64,000 bases of DNA from Pseudomonas sp. FP1742. GTDB lineage: Bacteria > Pseudomonadota > Gammaproteobacteria > Pseudomonadales > Pseudomonadaceae. Positions 17,273 to 25,997 of this stretch are shown here, piece by piece. Position 1 is the stretch's first letter. The number at the start of each line of letters is the position of its first letter. A program made the translations under genes and the position numbers. The notes beneath the pieces were generated by a model. It searched no databases and was not told the origin of the DNA. It saw nothing but the letters and a program-made list of their open reading frames with translations. The DNA is taken from assembly GCF_030687145.1 (NCBI RefSeq), contig NZ_CP117460.1, positions 558,001 to 622,000 on the forward strand, written 5' to 3'.

Positions 17273-17977
17273 ATGCTGCAACGATATCTCTGGAAACTAT
17301 TGCCCAAACCGCAGCGGGCTTTTCTGCTGGGGCGCCTTTCGGTTGTGGACCGTCAGGTGGTCAACACGTCGATGTCGGCCAATCTGAGCTTTCCCCAGGC
17401 CTTCGAACAGCATTCCTGTCTATTCATTCATGTCCCCAAATGTGCCGGGGGCAGTGTGTGTGTGGCGATGTTCGATGGCTGGAGCCCCGGGCACTTGCCG
17501 TTGTATTGGTACGAACAGCAATTTCCCGAGCAGTTTGCCGCCAGTTTCAAGTTCGCCTTCGTTCGTGATCCGCTGGAAAGGGCCTACTCGGCTTATGCTT
17601 TTTTACGGGGCAACGAGTTGGGGCGACGGGATAAGACGGCGCAGAAACTGGTCAGCCACTACCGCGACTTCGATGATTTCGTTGCTCGCTGGCTGCATTC
17701 GGAGACGATCAGCCTACAAATGCATTTTGCCGCGCAAACGGATTTTCTCACCGATTCCCTGGGGCGCCTGGCCCTGGATTTCATCGGCTATCAGGAATAT
17801 CTGGAGCGGGATTTCCGGCTGGTCTGTGAGCAACTGGGTCGCTCGCTGGTGTTGCCCCACGTCAACTGCTCGCAACAGCGGCGCCCGATGCTTGCCCGTG
17901 ATTTCTGCTCGGTGCGTACCCGTCGGCTGGTGCGGCGGGTGTACCAGCGCGATTACGAAATGCTCGGTTATGAGTGA
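17273..17977 (+). CDS. Sulfotransferase-family protein
   Basis: A 234-aa cytoplasmic sulfotransferase (Sulfotransfer_2-like). The 5'-phosphosulfate loop is seen in LFIHVPKCAGGSV (about 50-62, Lys56) and the 3'-phosphate motif in FAFVRDPLERAYSAY (about 94-108, with the conserved Arg and Ser). Such enzymes move sulfate from PAPS to a sugar hydroxyl. Between msbA and hldE it is most likely to act on an LPS or other surface sugar, but this is inference. The start is uncertain: the ATG at 17273 is preferred, while a TTG at 17234 would add 13 residues; neither has a good ribosome site. Confidence 0.75.
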   Translation: MLQRYLWKLLPKPQRAFLLGRLSVVDRQVVNTSMSANLSFPQAFEQHSCLFIHVPKCAGGSVCVAMFDGWSPGHLPLYWYEQQFPEQFAASFKFAFVRDPLERAYSAYAFLRGNELGRRDKTAQKLVSHYRDFDDFVARWLHSETISLQMHFAAQTDFLTDSLGRLALDFIGYQEYLERDFRLVCEQLGRSLVLPHVNCSQQRRPMLARDFCSVRTRRLVRRVYQRDYEMLGYE

Positions 17978-18095
17978 GACCTTGTCGATGCCGGTTCCCG
18001 AGGCGCCGCTGACGGCGGAATGCGAGATCGATACCCAAACGCTGCAACTCGCGGACGCCTGTCGCAAGTTATCGTCATTTCTGCTTAATAAATGA
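17970..18095 (+). CDS. Possible 41-aa small protein after the sulfotransferase
   Basis: An ATG overlapping the end of the sulfotransferase opens a 41-codon frame (MSETLSMPVPEAPLTAECEI at the start, KLSSFLLNK at the end). It has no ribosome site of its own and would depend on coupling. The length and composition are plausible, but no family is recognised. Confidence 0.25.
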   Translation: MSETLSMPVPEAPLTAECEIDTQTLQLADACRKLSSFLLNK

Positions 18096-18154
18096 ACAGA
18101 AAATCCCGCCGATTCATCCGGTTGCAGCCATCACGCAAGCCAGCGCCAACCCTG

Positions 18155-18163
18155 TGCTAATAT
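18155..18163 (+). promoter_or_regulatory. Candidate extended -10 promoter of hldE
   Basis: TGCTAATAT (TGn plus TAATAT) lies 34 bases before the hldE ATG, with no good -35 at normal spacing. It resembles the -10 elements found before msbA and wapO. Confidence 0.4.
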
Positions 18164-18197
18164 CGCGCCCTTGTTCATTTTGTATGTGGGTTGCTCC

Positions 18198-19619
18198 ATG
18201 AAGTTGTCCATGCCGCGATTCAATCAAGCCCCTGTCTTGGTGGTCGGCGATGTCATGCTCGACCGTTACTGGCATGGTGGTACCTCACGGATCTCCCCTG
18301 AGGCGCCGGTACCGGTAGTCAAGGTCGAGCAAATCGAAGACCGCCCGGGTGGTGCCGCCAACGTCGCCCTGAACATTGCCGCGCTCGGTGCTCCGGCCTC
18401 GCTGGTTGGCGTGACCGGCGACGACGAAGCGGCCGACAGCCTGGTCAATAGCCTCAAGGGCGCCGGCGTGCGGGCCTTGTTCCAGCGCATCGCGCACCAG
18501 CCGACCATCGTCAAGTTGCGGGTCATGAGCCGTCACCAGCAATTGCTGCGTATCGACTTCGAAGAGCCTTTCGCAACCGACGCCCTGGCGCTGGGCGAGC
18601 AAGTTGACGAGCTGCTCGAAGGCATCAAGGTGCTGGTGTTGTCCGACTATGGCAAAGGCGCGCTGAAAAACCACCAGGTACTGATCCAGGCTGCCCGTGC
18701 CCGTGGCATTCCGGTGCTGGCCGATCCCAAGGGCAAGGATTTCTCGATCTACCGTGGGGCGAGCGTGATCACCCCGAACCTCAGCGAGTTCGAAACCATC
18801 GTCGGCGGTTGCGCCGATGAACACGAGCTGGTGAGCAAGGGGGCGCAGTTGATGCACGACCTGGACCTCGGCGCGCTGCTGGTGACCCGTGGTGAGCACG
18901 GGATGACGCTGCTGCGTCCGGATCATCCGCCGCTGCACCTGCCGGCCCGTGCCCGTGAAGTGTTTGACGTGACCGGCGCCGGTGACACGGTGATTTCGAC
19001 CCTGGCGGCGGCGATCGCCGCTGGCGAAGAACTGCCCCATGCGGTGGCCCTGGCTAACCTGGCGGCGGGTATCGTGGTCGGCAAGCTCGGTACCGCTGCC
19101 ATCAGCGCGCCGGAACTGCGGCGCGCGATCCAGCGTGAAGAGGGCTCCGAGCGTGGAGTGCTGGGTCTGGAGCAGTTGCTGCTGGCGGTCGATGACGCAC
19201 GTGCGCACAATGAGAAAATTGTCTTCACCAACGGCTGCTTCGATATCCTGCATGCCGGCCATGTGACCTACCTTGAACAGGCGCGGGCCCAGGGTGATCG
19301 TCTGATCGTAGCGGTCAACGACGATGCGTCGGTGAGCCGCCTGAAAGGGCCGGGTCGTCCGATCAACAGCGTCGATCGTCGCATGGCGGTACTGGCAGGG
19401 CTTGGCGCAGTGGATTGGGTGATCAGCTTCGCTGAAGGCACCCCGGAAAACCTGCTGCGCGAGGTCAAGCCGGACGTACTGGTCAAAGGCGGTGATTATG
19501 GGATCGACCAAGTGGTCGGTGCAGACATCGTCAAAGCTTACGGCGGGACGGTGAAAGTGCTGGGGCTGGTGGAAAACAGCTCGACGACGGCGATCGTCGA
19601 GAAGATCCGCAGTCGTTGA
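18198..19619 (+). CDS. hldE: HldE, bifunctional heptose kinase / adenylyltransferase
   Basis: A 473-aa two-domain enzyme of usual length. The N-terminal PfkB-type kinase domain (1-about 320) shows RPGGAANVALNIAALG and the catalytic DVTGAGDTVIS; it phosphorylates heptose 7-phosphate at C1. The C-terminal nucleotidyltransferase domain (about 340-473) shows TNGCFDILHAGHVTYLEQA with the HxGH motif and makes ADP-heptose precursor. The product feeds inner core synthesis by the heptosyltransferases. The ATG at 18198 begins MKLSMPRFNQAPVLVVGDVM, as in relatives; an upstream ATG at 18171 lies on the promoter side. Confidence 0.95.
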   Translation: MKLSMPRFNQAPVLVVGDVMLDRYWHGGTSRISPEAPVPVVKVEQIEDRPGGAANVALNIAALGAPASLVGVTGDDEAADSLVNSLKGAGVRALFQRIAHQPTIVKLRVMSRHQQLLRIDFEEPFATDALALGEQVDELLEGIKVLVLSDYGKGALKNHQVLIQAARARGIPVLADPKGKDFSIYRGASVITPNLSEFETIVGGCADEHELVSKGAQLMHDLDLGALLVTRGEHGMTLLRPDHPPLHLPARAREVFDVTGAGDTVISTLAAAIAAGEELPHAVALANLAAGIVVGKLGTAAISAPELRRAIQREEGSERGVLGLEQLLLAVDDARAHNEKIVFTNGCFDILHAGHVTYLEQARAQGDRLIVAVNDDASVSRLKGPGRPINSVDRRMAVLAGLGAVDWVISFAEGTPENLLREVKPDVLVKGGDYGIDQVVGADIVKAYGGTVKVLGLVENSSTTAIVEKIRSR

Positions 19620-19650
19620 GGTGGGTGTTTCTCATTTTGTACTGTATGTG

Positions 19651-19679
19651 AACGGTTTTACCGTGAGGGTATAACCGTT
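19651..19679 (+). terminator. Hairpin after hldE
   Basis: AACGGTTTTACC and GGTATAACCGTT pair around a short loop, 32 bases after the hldE stop. There is no long T-run, so termination strength is uncertain. Confidence 0.45.
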
Positions 19680-19741
19680 TCCGTTGACGTTGGCCGGTAC
19701 GAACCCGCGCTTACCTGCTTTTGTCTTGTGGTAATTATTTT

Positions 19742-20716
19742 ATGAAAGTCATGCTCCTGGTGATGGATGAGCAGCGCGTCATATTGGACCGCCTGTATGA
19801 AATCGTGCAGCAGAATTGCACCGATTGCGTTGTCTATCGCCTAAGCAAACCACAACAGATGAATCTCGGTCCGTTTCTGGCTTCAGTCAATTATCAGAAC
19901 TTCGACCGAGTCGTGGTTTTCTCCAGGGTCAAGCGCCTCGTCCCGCAGGTCAGAGTTCTGAAGTGTATTCCCGGGCTGATTTTTCTCGAACATGACGCCT
20001 ATCAGAACTACATGCCCAACAGTAAGTACCGGCGGGTATATTCGCGCCTGTATAGTCGTCTCCCAAGCTCTCGCGTACTGGTTTCTGGAGCTGTTGTTGC
20101 GCGTAGGATGCAAGCTGAAAATATTGATGCAGTGTTCGTTTCAAAAGGGTATGACGAACAGATGCTGCATAACATGGGCGGTGTTCGAGACATTCCGATC
20201 GGTTTTCTGGGCAGTCTGAAAAGTACCGAATATGCGCAGCGCAAGGCAGTCCTTGAATCGCTGGCTCGGCGTACCGGCATGTTGGTAACCCGGACCCAGT
20301 CAGGCGCCGAATATCTGGAAACACTCAATCGCATCAAGATTTTTGTCAGTGCCGATATAGGCATGGGCGAATTCATGATCAAGAACTTTGAAGCCATGGC
20401 CTGTGGCTGTGTATTGCTGGCCTGGAGTCAGGGTGAAGAAGATCGGTTGTTGGGTTTTCAGGATATGCACAACACCGTGTTCTATCGCTCCGAAGATGAG
20501 GCACTGGAAAAACTCAAGCTGTTGGAGAGTGACCCTGCGTTAGCGGCTCGTATCGCCAGTAACGGGCAGGTGTTCGCTGAGAGCCAGTATTCCTTCGCAC
20601 GCGTGGGGCGTACCCTCGCTGTTGAAATCCAGCGTGAAATGCGTCCTTGGCGACCGCCATCAGCATTCACTCGCCTGTGGGTCAAGTTACGCCATGGGAT
20701 GAAGGTTCCGGAGTAG
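19742..20716 (+). CDS. Accessory glycosyltransferase (GT-B, GT1/GT4-like)
   Basis: A 324-aa protein. The C-terminal half carries the sugar-nucleotide domain of the Glyco_trans_1_2 type: IKIFVSADIGMGEFMIKNFE followed by AMACGCVLLAWSQGEED, then a typical tail of short repeats with heptad-like Leu. The N-terminal half is an unassigned Rossmann-like domain. The likely role is a glycosyltransferase for a strain-specific core or surface sugar. Base composition is lower in GC than hldE, and P. aeruginosa does not have it here as far as I recall. The ATG at 19742 lacks a clear ribosome site. It is 3 bases from the next gene, so they form an operon. Confidence 0.7.
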   Translation: MKVMLLVMDEQRVILDRLYEIVQQNCTDCVVYRLSKPQQMNLGPFLASVNYQNFDRVVVFSRVKRLVPQVRVLKCIPGLIFLEHDAYQNYMPNSKYRRVYSRLYSRLPSSRVLVSGAVVARRMQAENIDAVFVSKGYDEQMLHNMGGVRDIPIGFLGSLKSTEYAQRKAVLESLARRTGMLVTRTQSGAEYLETLNRIKIFVSADIGMGEFMIKNFEAMACGCVLLAWSQGEEDRLLGFQDMHNTVFYRSEDEALEKLKLLESDPALAARIASNGQVFAESQYSFARVGRTLAVEIQREMRPWRPPSAFTRLWVKLRHGMKVPE

Positions 20717-20719
20717 CTT

Positions 20720-21424
20720 ATGGACGGTCAAAAGCCTCAAGCCTGTGAACAAGTAGCGCTGGATGGGCTGCCTGGTGGGCACCAGTCCGTTATGGATGGA
20801 CTGCCGGAAGCGTTGAAAGAGTGCTTGCGCACGGCCGCTCGTGTTGTGCTTATAGCCAATAATCCGGCTATTACGTCGGCCGATTTCCAGGCGCTGAATA
20901 TTGGCATCGATGACGTAGTGGTCAGTTTCAATACCTGTGTTAAATCAGCATTGCTTTGCCCGCAGAGCGTCAATGTATTCGTGCATGGTTTCAATGCGCC
21001 GGATGCCTACTTCTTCGGCCTTCCCTATGGAGCTGAAGTGCAGCGACTTTTCCAACACGCTGGCGAGCGTTGCTTCACGATGCTGGTGGGAAGTACGCAG
21101 GCGATGTGCCCTCTGCCGCGAGTAGCTCTTTTTTGGGAGCGTATTCCTTTACCGGCGCTGTGGAACTACCCGGTCGATCGACCGGGAGGCAAACGTTATG
21201 TTGGACCTTCCACCGGCTTCAATGCGCTGGTGTTGTTCGATTGGCTGCGCAGCCACACCGGTTATACCTATCAACTGATGACGCTGGGTTTTTCCAACGA
21301 GGCAGGGAAGCTCTGGAGCGGGCATGCCTGGGACTATGAGCGGGACTGGTTGCAGAAGTCGGACGTCATTGTCGTGCCTTTGCAGCGTCGTCGTTGGTGG
21401 CAAGTATTGCTTCGTCGCAAATGA
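20720..21424 (+). CDS. GT29-like (sialyltransferase-like) protein
   Basis: A 234-aa protein with features reminiscent of bacterial family-29 glycosyltransferases: RVVLIANNPAIT (41-52) as a first nucleotide loop, VVVSFNTCV (67-75), GPSTGFNALVLFDWL (162-176) like the sialyl-motif S region, and HAWDYERDWL (202-211) as a final His/Glu motif. If active it would use a CMP-activated or similar donor. No membrane anchor is seen. GGAG lies 7 bases before the ATG. The family call is from motif memory only and is tentative; the gene is part of the three-gene accessory group after hldE. Confidence 0.5.
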   Translation: MDGQKPQACEQVALDGLPGGHQSVMDGLPEALKECLRTAARVVLIANNPAITSADFQALNIGIDDVVVSFNTCVKSALLCPQSVNVFVHGFNAPDAYFFGLPYGAEVQRLFQHAGERCFTMLVGSTQAMCPLPRVALFWERIPLPALWNYPVDRPGGKRYVGPSTGFNALVLFDWLRSHTGYTYQLMTLGFSNEAGKLWSGHAWDYERDWLQKSDVIVVPLQRRRWWQVLLRRK

Positions 21425-21476
21425 CGCCAGCCGGACGCGGCAAAGTGGGCTCGTTTTCTTTCAGGGGTGTTGTCGA

Positions 21477-22283
21477 GTGTTAAATATTGCGGTGGCTTTT
21501 TTTGGTATTCCAAGAAACTCGGAAATCTGCTTTCCCTCCATTCAAGAAAGCGTTCTTGCGCAGTTGCCTCCGAACAGCAACGTAAAATGCTTTTATCATC
21601 TGTATAAAATCGACGAAATCCAGAACACGCGTTCAGGTGAAAGAGGTGAACTGAAGGCGGACAACTACAAGGCCTTCGAGTCAATGACGGGCTTGCTCAC
21701 CTCAACGGAAGGTGTTCTGGAACATTGGAACTTTGAACAAGTCAAGGCACTCGGCGATACCTGGGCGGATGAGTACGCATCACTTCGCAACCTGATCTAT
21801 CAGCTGAATTCGCTGCACACCGTCACGGCCATGATGGAGTCCTTCAATCCTGATTTCGTTGTATTCGTTCGGCCGGATAATTTCTATCACACACCCCTTC
21901 CCGCTTATGTGTTCAACCACCCCGAAGCCAGGCGGCGGAATAGCTATATCCCTGATTGGCAGTGGTGGGGAGGGCTGAACGATCGTTTTGCCATTTGTGG
22001 GCGTGATACCTACAGGGCTTATGGGAAAAGGATTGAGCACATCTTCGACTTCTGCAAAGCGACAGGAAGGACGTTACATTCCGAACGACTGCTCAAATAC
22101 GTACTGCAACAGGCAGGAGCCAGGATCTGCACCATGGATACCCAGGCTTCCCGTGTTCGTATTACCGGTGCATTTGCTGATGAGTCGTTCTCTCCCAAGC
22201 GAGGCATGGGCAAACGCGAGAATCGCTACTTTCATTTATTTGCGCAGTTGCGCACGTTCATGGACAAGCAGCGATCTGGCTAG
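21477..22283 (+). CDS. Putative glycosyltransferase-like protein
   Basis: A 268-aa protein beginning at GTG with AGGGG 9 bases upstream, giving the natural N-terminus VLNIAVAFFGIPRNSE; upstream in-frame codons overlap the previous gene. The segments FNPDFVVFVRPDNFY (an Asp-containing motif) and WQWWGGLNDRFAICGRD resemble bacterial capsule and LPS sugar transferases that have a WGG-NDRFA box. GC is clearly lower than surrounding genes. Substrate unknown. It is the last gene of the accessory group and converges on the Nudix-like gene. Confidence 0.55.
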   Translation: MLNIAVAFFGIPRNSEICFPSIQESVLAQLPPNSNVKCFYHLYKIDEIQNTRSGERGELKADNYKAFESMTGLLTSTEGVLEHWNFEQVKALGDTWADEYASLRNLIYQLNSLHTVTAMMESFNPDFVVFVRPDNFYHTPLPAYVFNHPEARRRNSYIPDWQWWGGLNDRFAICGRDTYRAYGKRIEHIFDFCKATGRTLHSERLLKYVLQQAGARICTMDTQASRVRITGAFADESFSPKRGMGKRENRYFHLFAQLRTFMDKQRSG

Positions 22284-22362
22284 GCGAAAGTCGCGTGAGA
22301 TGTGGCTTTGGATCGTAACGCCAATCTGGAAATCTCACTCAACAGCCGCGACGACTTCACCA

Positions 22363-23328
22363 TTATTTACTCAGCGTTCCCCGCACCAGCCTCACCAGTC
22401 GGAGAGCCTTTACGCTCAGTTGCTTCAACCCTGGTCGCTGAGCTTTCGGTACTCCCAGCCCTTGTTGTGCGATCCAGTCCTTCCAGCGAATACGTTCTTC
22501 ACGGACCACCCAGCCTTGCTGGATAGCAAAGCTCTCCGCCAGATACAGTCCACGGGTACTGGCCGGTAAAAGTTTATCGCGCTTGAGCGTATACAACTCG
22601 GGAAGGGGCACCCCATCTTCAAGGGGCATCAAGTACAAGTCGGGACGTTTGCGATCAAGCCGGGCCACCAGTTGATCGCCCTCCAGCCGTTCGTCGACAT
22701 GGAACAGACTCAGGGATTTGGCTTCCTTGGGCACGTCCAGGCGCAAGTCGTAGATCAATTGCAGTGATGCGGTCGGCAAGTGCACGTAAGCCTGCGGGCG
22801 TTCGATCAGCGGCATGTTGGCGCAGCGCACCGGCCGCGCCGAGCCGGACAACGGGGTCAGGCGGAACGGCAAAGCCTCGCGATAGTGCAGCGCAGAGGAG
22901 TAGGGCGCGGGTAGCCAGGTTTCGTTGAAACGGCCGCCAAGCCAGCCTTCCGGGGTTTCCAGCAGGCACTCTTCGGCAATTTCCTGGGTTGCCGTGTGCA
23001 GCGGCAGGTTCAGTTCATGGGCTGGCACGTAACCGGAGATCAGCTTGAGGACCACATCGCCGCGGTCCTGTCGACGCTGACGCACCAACACCCAGTAATC
23101 GCGATTCTGCCAATGCAGGGTCAGGCGCACCGAAACGCCAAGGTTCGCCAACTCCAGGGCAAACCGCTCGCTGTCGGCCACCGTCACCGGACGGCGGCGT
23201 TGCAGGGTCTGGGAAAAATTCAGCGGCATCCCGACGCTCTGATAACTCAGGCCTTCGGGTGTCGCTTCCACGAATAACGGCAGGGTCTTGAAGTTGCTCG
23301 GGTTCTTTCTTATGAGCGTACGCGGCAT
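22363..23328 (-). CDS. Nudix-like protein of unknown role
   Basis: A 321-aa cytoplasmic protein. The middle part contains TATQEIAEECLLETPEGW (about 112-129), which looks like a worn Nudix box: the EE and following hydrophobic residue are kept, but the Arg-Glu pair is incomplete. No membrane segments. P. aeruginosa has a hypothetical gene of this kind next to the aldo/keto reductase and FAD oxidoreductase (PA4993, PA4992, PA4991, from memory). Start is ATG at 23328. A small gap separates it from the reductase upstream on the same strand, so they are likely cotranscribed. Confidence 0.65.
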   Translation of the reverse strand: MPRTLIRKNPSNFKTLPLFVEATPEGLSYQSVGMPLNFSQTLQRRRPVTVADSERFALELANLGVSVRLTLHWQNRDYWVLVRQRRQDRGDVVLKLISGYVPAHELNLPLHTATQEIAEECLLETPEGWLGGRFNETWLPAPYSSALHYREALPFRLTPLSGSARPVRCANMPLIERPQAYVHLPTASLQLIYDLRLDVPKEAKSLSLFHVDERLEGDQLVARLDRKRPDLYLMPLEDGVPLPELYTLKRDKLLPASTRGLYLAESFAIQQGWVVREERIRWKDWIAQQGLGVPKAQRPGLKQLSVKALRLVRLVRGTLSK

Positions 23329-23360
23329 GTCGGCTCCTGCTTAAGGCCGCGTGGGCGGCA

Positions 23361-24173
23361 TCAGTTTCTACGAAGGACCTGGGCAACGGTCGCGACGTTA
23401 TGGGCGAGGTGCAGCGGATTGATGGTCCCGACAATAGCACTGGCCACCCCCGGGTGTTCAAACAACAGTTCGAAGCTGGCGCGCACCGGGTCCACGCCCG
23501 GGCTCAGGCACACATGGCCGCTGGCCAGGGCCTTTTTAACCAGGATCGCTTTGCCGTGAGCAGCAGCATAGTCAATGACGGCCTTCTCGTTCTGTTCGTT
23601 CAGATTGTAGGTGACCATCGCGCAATCACCTTGTTCCAGAGCCTTCAAACCGCCGTCGACGGTTTTTCCGGAGAAGCCGAAGCCACGAATCTTGCCTTCG
23701 CGTTTTAGCTCGGCAAGGGTCGCATACACCTCGCTGCCATTGAGGATTGCCAGGTCGTTGCCATCGGAATGCACCAGCACCAGGTCGATAACATCGGTTT
23801 CCAGGCGTTGCAGGCTGCGTTCCACCGAGAACCGGGTATGCGTCGCGCTGAAGTCATGGCTGGACTGGCCGTCGGCAAATTCTTCGCCGACCTTGCTGAC
23901 GATTACCCAGTCCTGACGCTGACCTCGCAGTAGCGGGCCGAGGCGCTCTTCGCTGCGGCCATAGGCCGGTGCAGTGTCGATCAGGTTGATACCCAGGTCG
24001 CGCGCGAGTTTGAGCAACCTGCGCGCTTCGTCATCGCCGGGGATCTGAAAACCGTTGGGGTATTTCACCCCTTGATCGCGGCCAAGTTTCACCGTACCCA
24101 GGCCCAGCGGCGAGACCAGCAGGCCGGTGCTGCCCAATGGGCGATGCAAGTCGTGCAGGGTCGGTTGGCTCAT
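23361..24173 (-). CDS. Aldo/keto reductase
   Basis: A 270-aa TIM-barrel NAD(P)H-dependent aldo/keto reductase, slightly shorter than the usual 300-330. The catalytic tetrad is visible: Asp66 and Tyr71 in NLIDTAPAYGRSEERLG, Lys94 in VIVSKVGEEF and His135 in LVLVHSDG. The cofactor end shows GVASAIVGTINPLHL. The substrate is unknown. It overlaps the FAD oxidoreductase by 4 bases (ATGA), so the two enzymes probably work in one small pathway. Confidence 0.85.
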   Translation of the reverse strand: MSQPTLHDLHRPLGSTGLLVSPLGLGTVKLGRDQGVKYPNGFQIPGDDEARRLLKLARDLGINLIDTAPAYGRSEERLGPLLRGQRQDWVIVSKVGEEFADGQSSHDFSATHTRFSVERSLQRLETDVIDLVLVHSDGNDLAILNGSEVYATLAELKREGKIRGFGFSGKTVDGGLKALEQGDCAMVTYNLNEQNEKAVIDYAAAHGKAILVKKALASGHVCLSPGVDPVRASFELLFEHPGVASAIVGTINPLHLAHNVATVAQVLRRN

Positions 24174-25345
24174 GGCAGCAGTTGCTCCCAGGCAGGAATG
24201 CCCATCGGCGGTTTCGGCAGTTCCGGCAACGGCGCCGGATGGCTCGGCTGAATGCCGTCGCGTTGCAGTGAGGCGATGACGCGGTCAGCGAAGTCCGGCG
24301 CCAGGGCCAGCTTGGTGGGCCAGCCCACCAGCAGACGATCCTGCTCGGCGAGAAAGGCGTTGTCCGGGCGGGTTAGGCCCGATTGCAACGGCTCGGCGCG
24401 GTCGACCCGCAAGGTTGCCCACTGCGCGGTACTCAGGTCGATCCACGGCAATAGTTGGCCAAGTTCCTTCTGGGCGGTGGCGATTTGCGCGGCAGGATCG
24501 CGGGCCACGCCTTCGGCTTCGGCAATGTCGCCACCCAGGTACCAGACCCACTGGCCATCGGCGGCCGGGTGAGTGGTCACAGTGATGCGCGGCTTCGGCC
24601 CGCCACCCAGGCAATGGGCGTACAGCGGTTTGAGGCCTGGGCCCTTGACGATGACCATGTGCAGCGGGCGGCGTTGCATGGCCGGCTGGCTCAGGCCCAG
24701 TGCCGTGAGCAGGTCGGCGGTGCCGGCACCGGCGCTGAGAACGATGCGTTGGGCGCGGATCTCGCGTTCGTCGACTTTCAAACCGACCAGTACGCCGTTT
24801 TCCAGCAGTGGTTCAATGTGCTGACCGGCCAGCAGGCCGTCGCCGGCCAGCTCGGCCAGGCGCCGGATCAGGCTCGGCACGTCGACCACCAGTTCTGCCA
24901 GGCGATAGACCTTGCCCTTGAAGCGCTTGTCTTGCAGGGCCGGGGGCAGTTGTTCGCCCTTGACCTGATCGACCCGCCCGCGCACGGCCTTGCTGGCAAA
25001 GAAACTGGTGAGGTTGCCGGCGAGGGTGCCGGGGGACCAGAGATAATGAGCTTCGGAGAGCAGGCGCACGCCCGACAGGTCCAGCTCGCCGGCGCCGGCC
25101 AGGGCTTCACGCCAGCGTCGCGGCATGTCGGCAATGGCTTCCGAGGCGCCAGTCAGGGCACCGTGCAAGGCGTACTTGGCGCCGCCATGGATGATGCCCT
25201 GGGACTTCACGCTCTGCCCGCCGCCGAGGCTGGCGCTTTCCACCAGCACGGTCGAAAAGCCCTGGCGGCGCAGGCGCGCATTCAGCCAGAGGCCGGCGAC
25301 ACCAGCGCCGACAATCAGAACGTCGGTGGAAATAACGGATGGCAT
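24170..25345 (-). CDS. FAD-dependent oxidoreductase (DAO family)
   Basis: A 391-aa flavoprotein. The N-terminal dinucleotide fold is DVLIVGAGVAGLWLNARLRR (8-27), ending in an acidic residue at VLVES. LGGGQSVKSQGIIHGGAKYA holds the Gly-rich segment and the His typical of glycerol-3-phosphate dehydrogenase or D-amino-acid oxidase-like proteins. The second motif is IVLSAGAGTADLL. Substrate unknown. It is the first gene of a minus-strand group with the aldo/keto reductase and Nudix-like genes. Confidence 0.82.
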   Translation of the reverse strand: MPSVISTDVLIVGAGVAGLWLNARLRRQGFSTVLVESASLGGGQSVKSQGIIHGGAKYALHGALTGASEAIADMPRRWREALAGAGELDLSGVRLLSEAHYLWSPGTLAGNLTSFFASKAVRGRVDQVKGEQLPPALQDKRFKGKVYRLAELVVDVPSLIRRLAELAGDGLLAGQHIEPLLENGVLVGLKVDEREIRAQRIVLSAGAGTADLLTALGLSQPAMQRRPLHMVIVKGPGLKPLYAHCLGGGPKPRITVTTHPAADGQWVWYLGGDIAEAEGVARDPAAQIATAQKELGQLLPWIDLSTAQWATLRVDRAEPLQSGLTRPDNAFLAEQDRLLVGWPTKLALAPDFADRVIASLQRDGIQPSHPAPLPELPKPPMGIPAWEQLLP

Positions 25346-25434
25346 GCAGCGACCTCAGTGTTCAAGACGAGGGCGCAGTATACAGACTCGATGCGCAGGG
25401 GATTTGTTGGTGATCAATAGGGAGATGCAAAACC

Positions 25435-25542
25435 TGTGGGAGCGGGCTTGCTCGCGAATAGGGCATGTCAGTCGACATCAATGTTGTTGCCTGGCACACC
25501 GTTTTCGCGAGCAAGTCGGATCGCCGCACCGCCGCTCCCACA
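25435..25542. repeat. REP pair with an extended right arm
   Basis: The left arm is GTGGGAGCGGGCTTGCTCGC; the right arm TTCGCGAGCAAG is separated from its GCTCCCACA end by about 16 extra bases. It lies between the FAD oxidoreductase and emrE. Confidence 0.85.
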
Positions 25543-25561
25543 ATAGATCGTGCTTCGGGTT

Positions 25562-25894
25562 TTAGTGTCCGGCAGTCTTCGAGAACAGCTGGATAACCAC
25601 CACACCCAGCACAATCAGCGCCATCCCCAGCATTGCCGGTACATCCAGTTTCTGCCCGTAGATAAACAGCGCCGCGACGCTGACCATCACGATGCCCATG
25701 CCGGCCCACACCGCGTAGGCCACGCCGACCGGAACGCTGCGCACCACCAGGGTCAGCATCCCGAAAGCAATGCCGTAACCGACGATGACCAGCAGCAGCG
25801 GCAGTGGCGTGCTGATGCCTTTGACCGCTTTCATCGAAACGGTAGCAATCACTTCGGCGCAGATGGCAATGGCCAGGTAGTAGTAAGCGGTCAT
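25562..25894 (-). CDS. emrE: EmrE-type small multidrug efflux pump
   Basis: A 110-aa, four-helix small multidrug resistance protein. The proton- and drug-binding Glu14 is in AICAEVIATVSMK, and the family motif AYAVWAGMGIV is present in helix three. EmrE proteins exchange protons for cationic drugs as antiparallel dimers in the inner membrane. Length and residues are full and typical. A LysR regulator starts 103 bases away on the other strand; in this arrangement it may control the pump, which is an inference. Corresponds to PA4990. Confidence 0.9.
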   Translation of the reverse strand: MTAYYYLAIAICAEVIATVSMKAVKGISTPLPLLLVIVGYGIAFGMLTLVVRSVPVGVAYAVWAGMGIVMVSVAALFIYGQKLDVPAMLGMALIVLGVVVIQLFSKTAGH

Positions 25895-25997
25895 GGTTCA
25901 ATCCTCGTAAGAAGTGTTGCTCTCTGAGGTCGGCATTTTAGTGATTGGCCAGATGCGGTAAAGTCATTACCTATCTGTTCTGAAGATGGGTTGAGCC

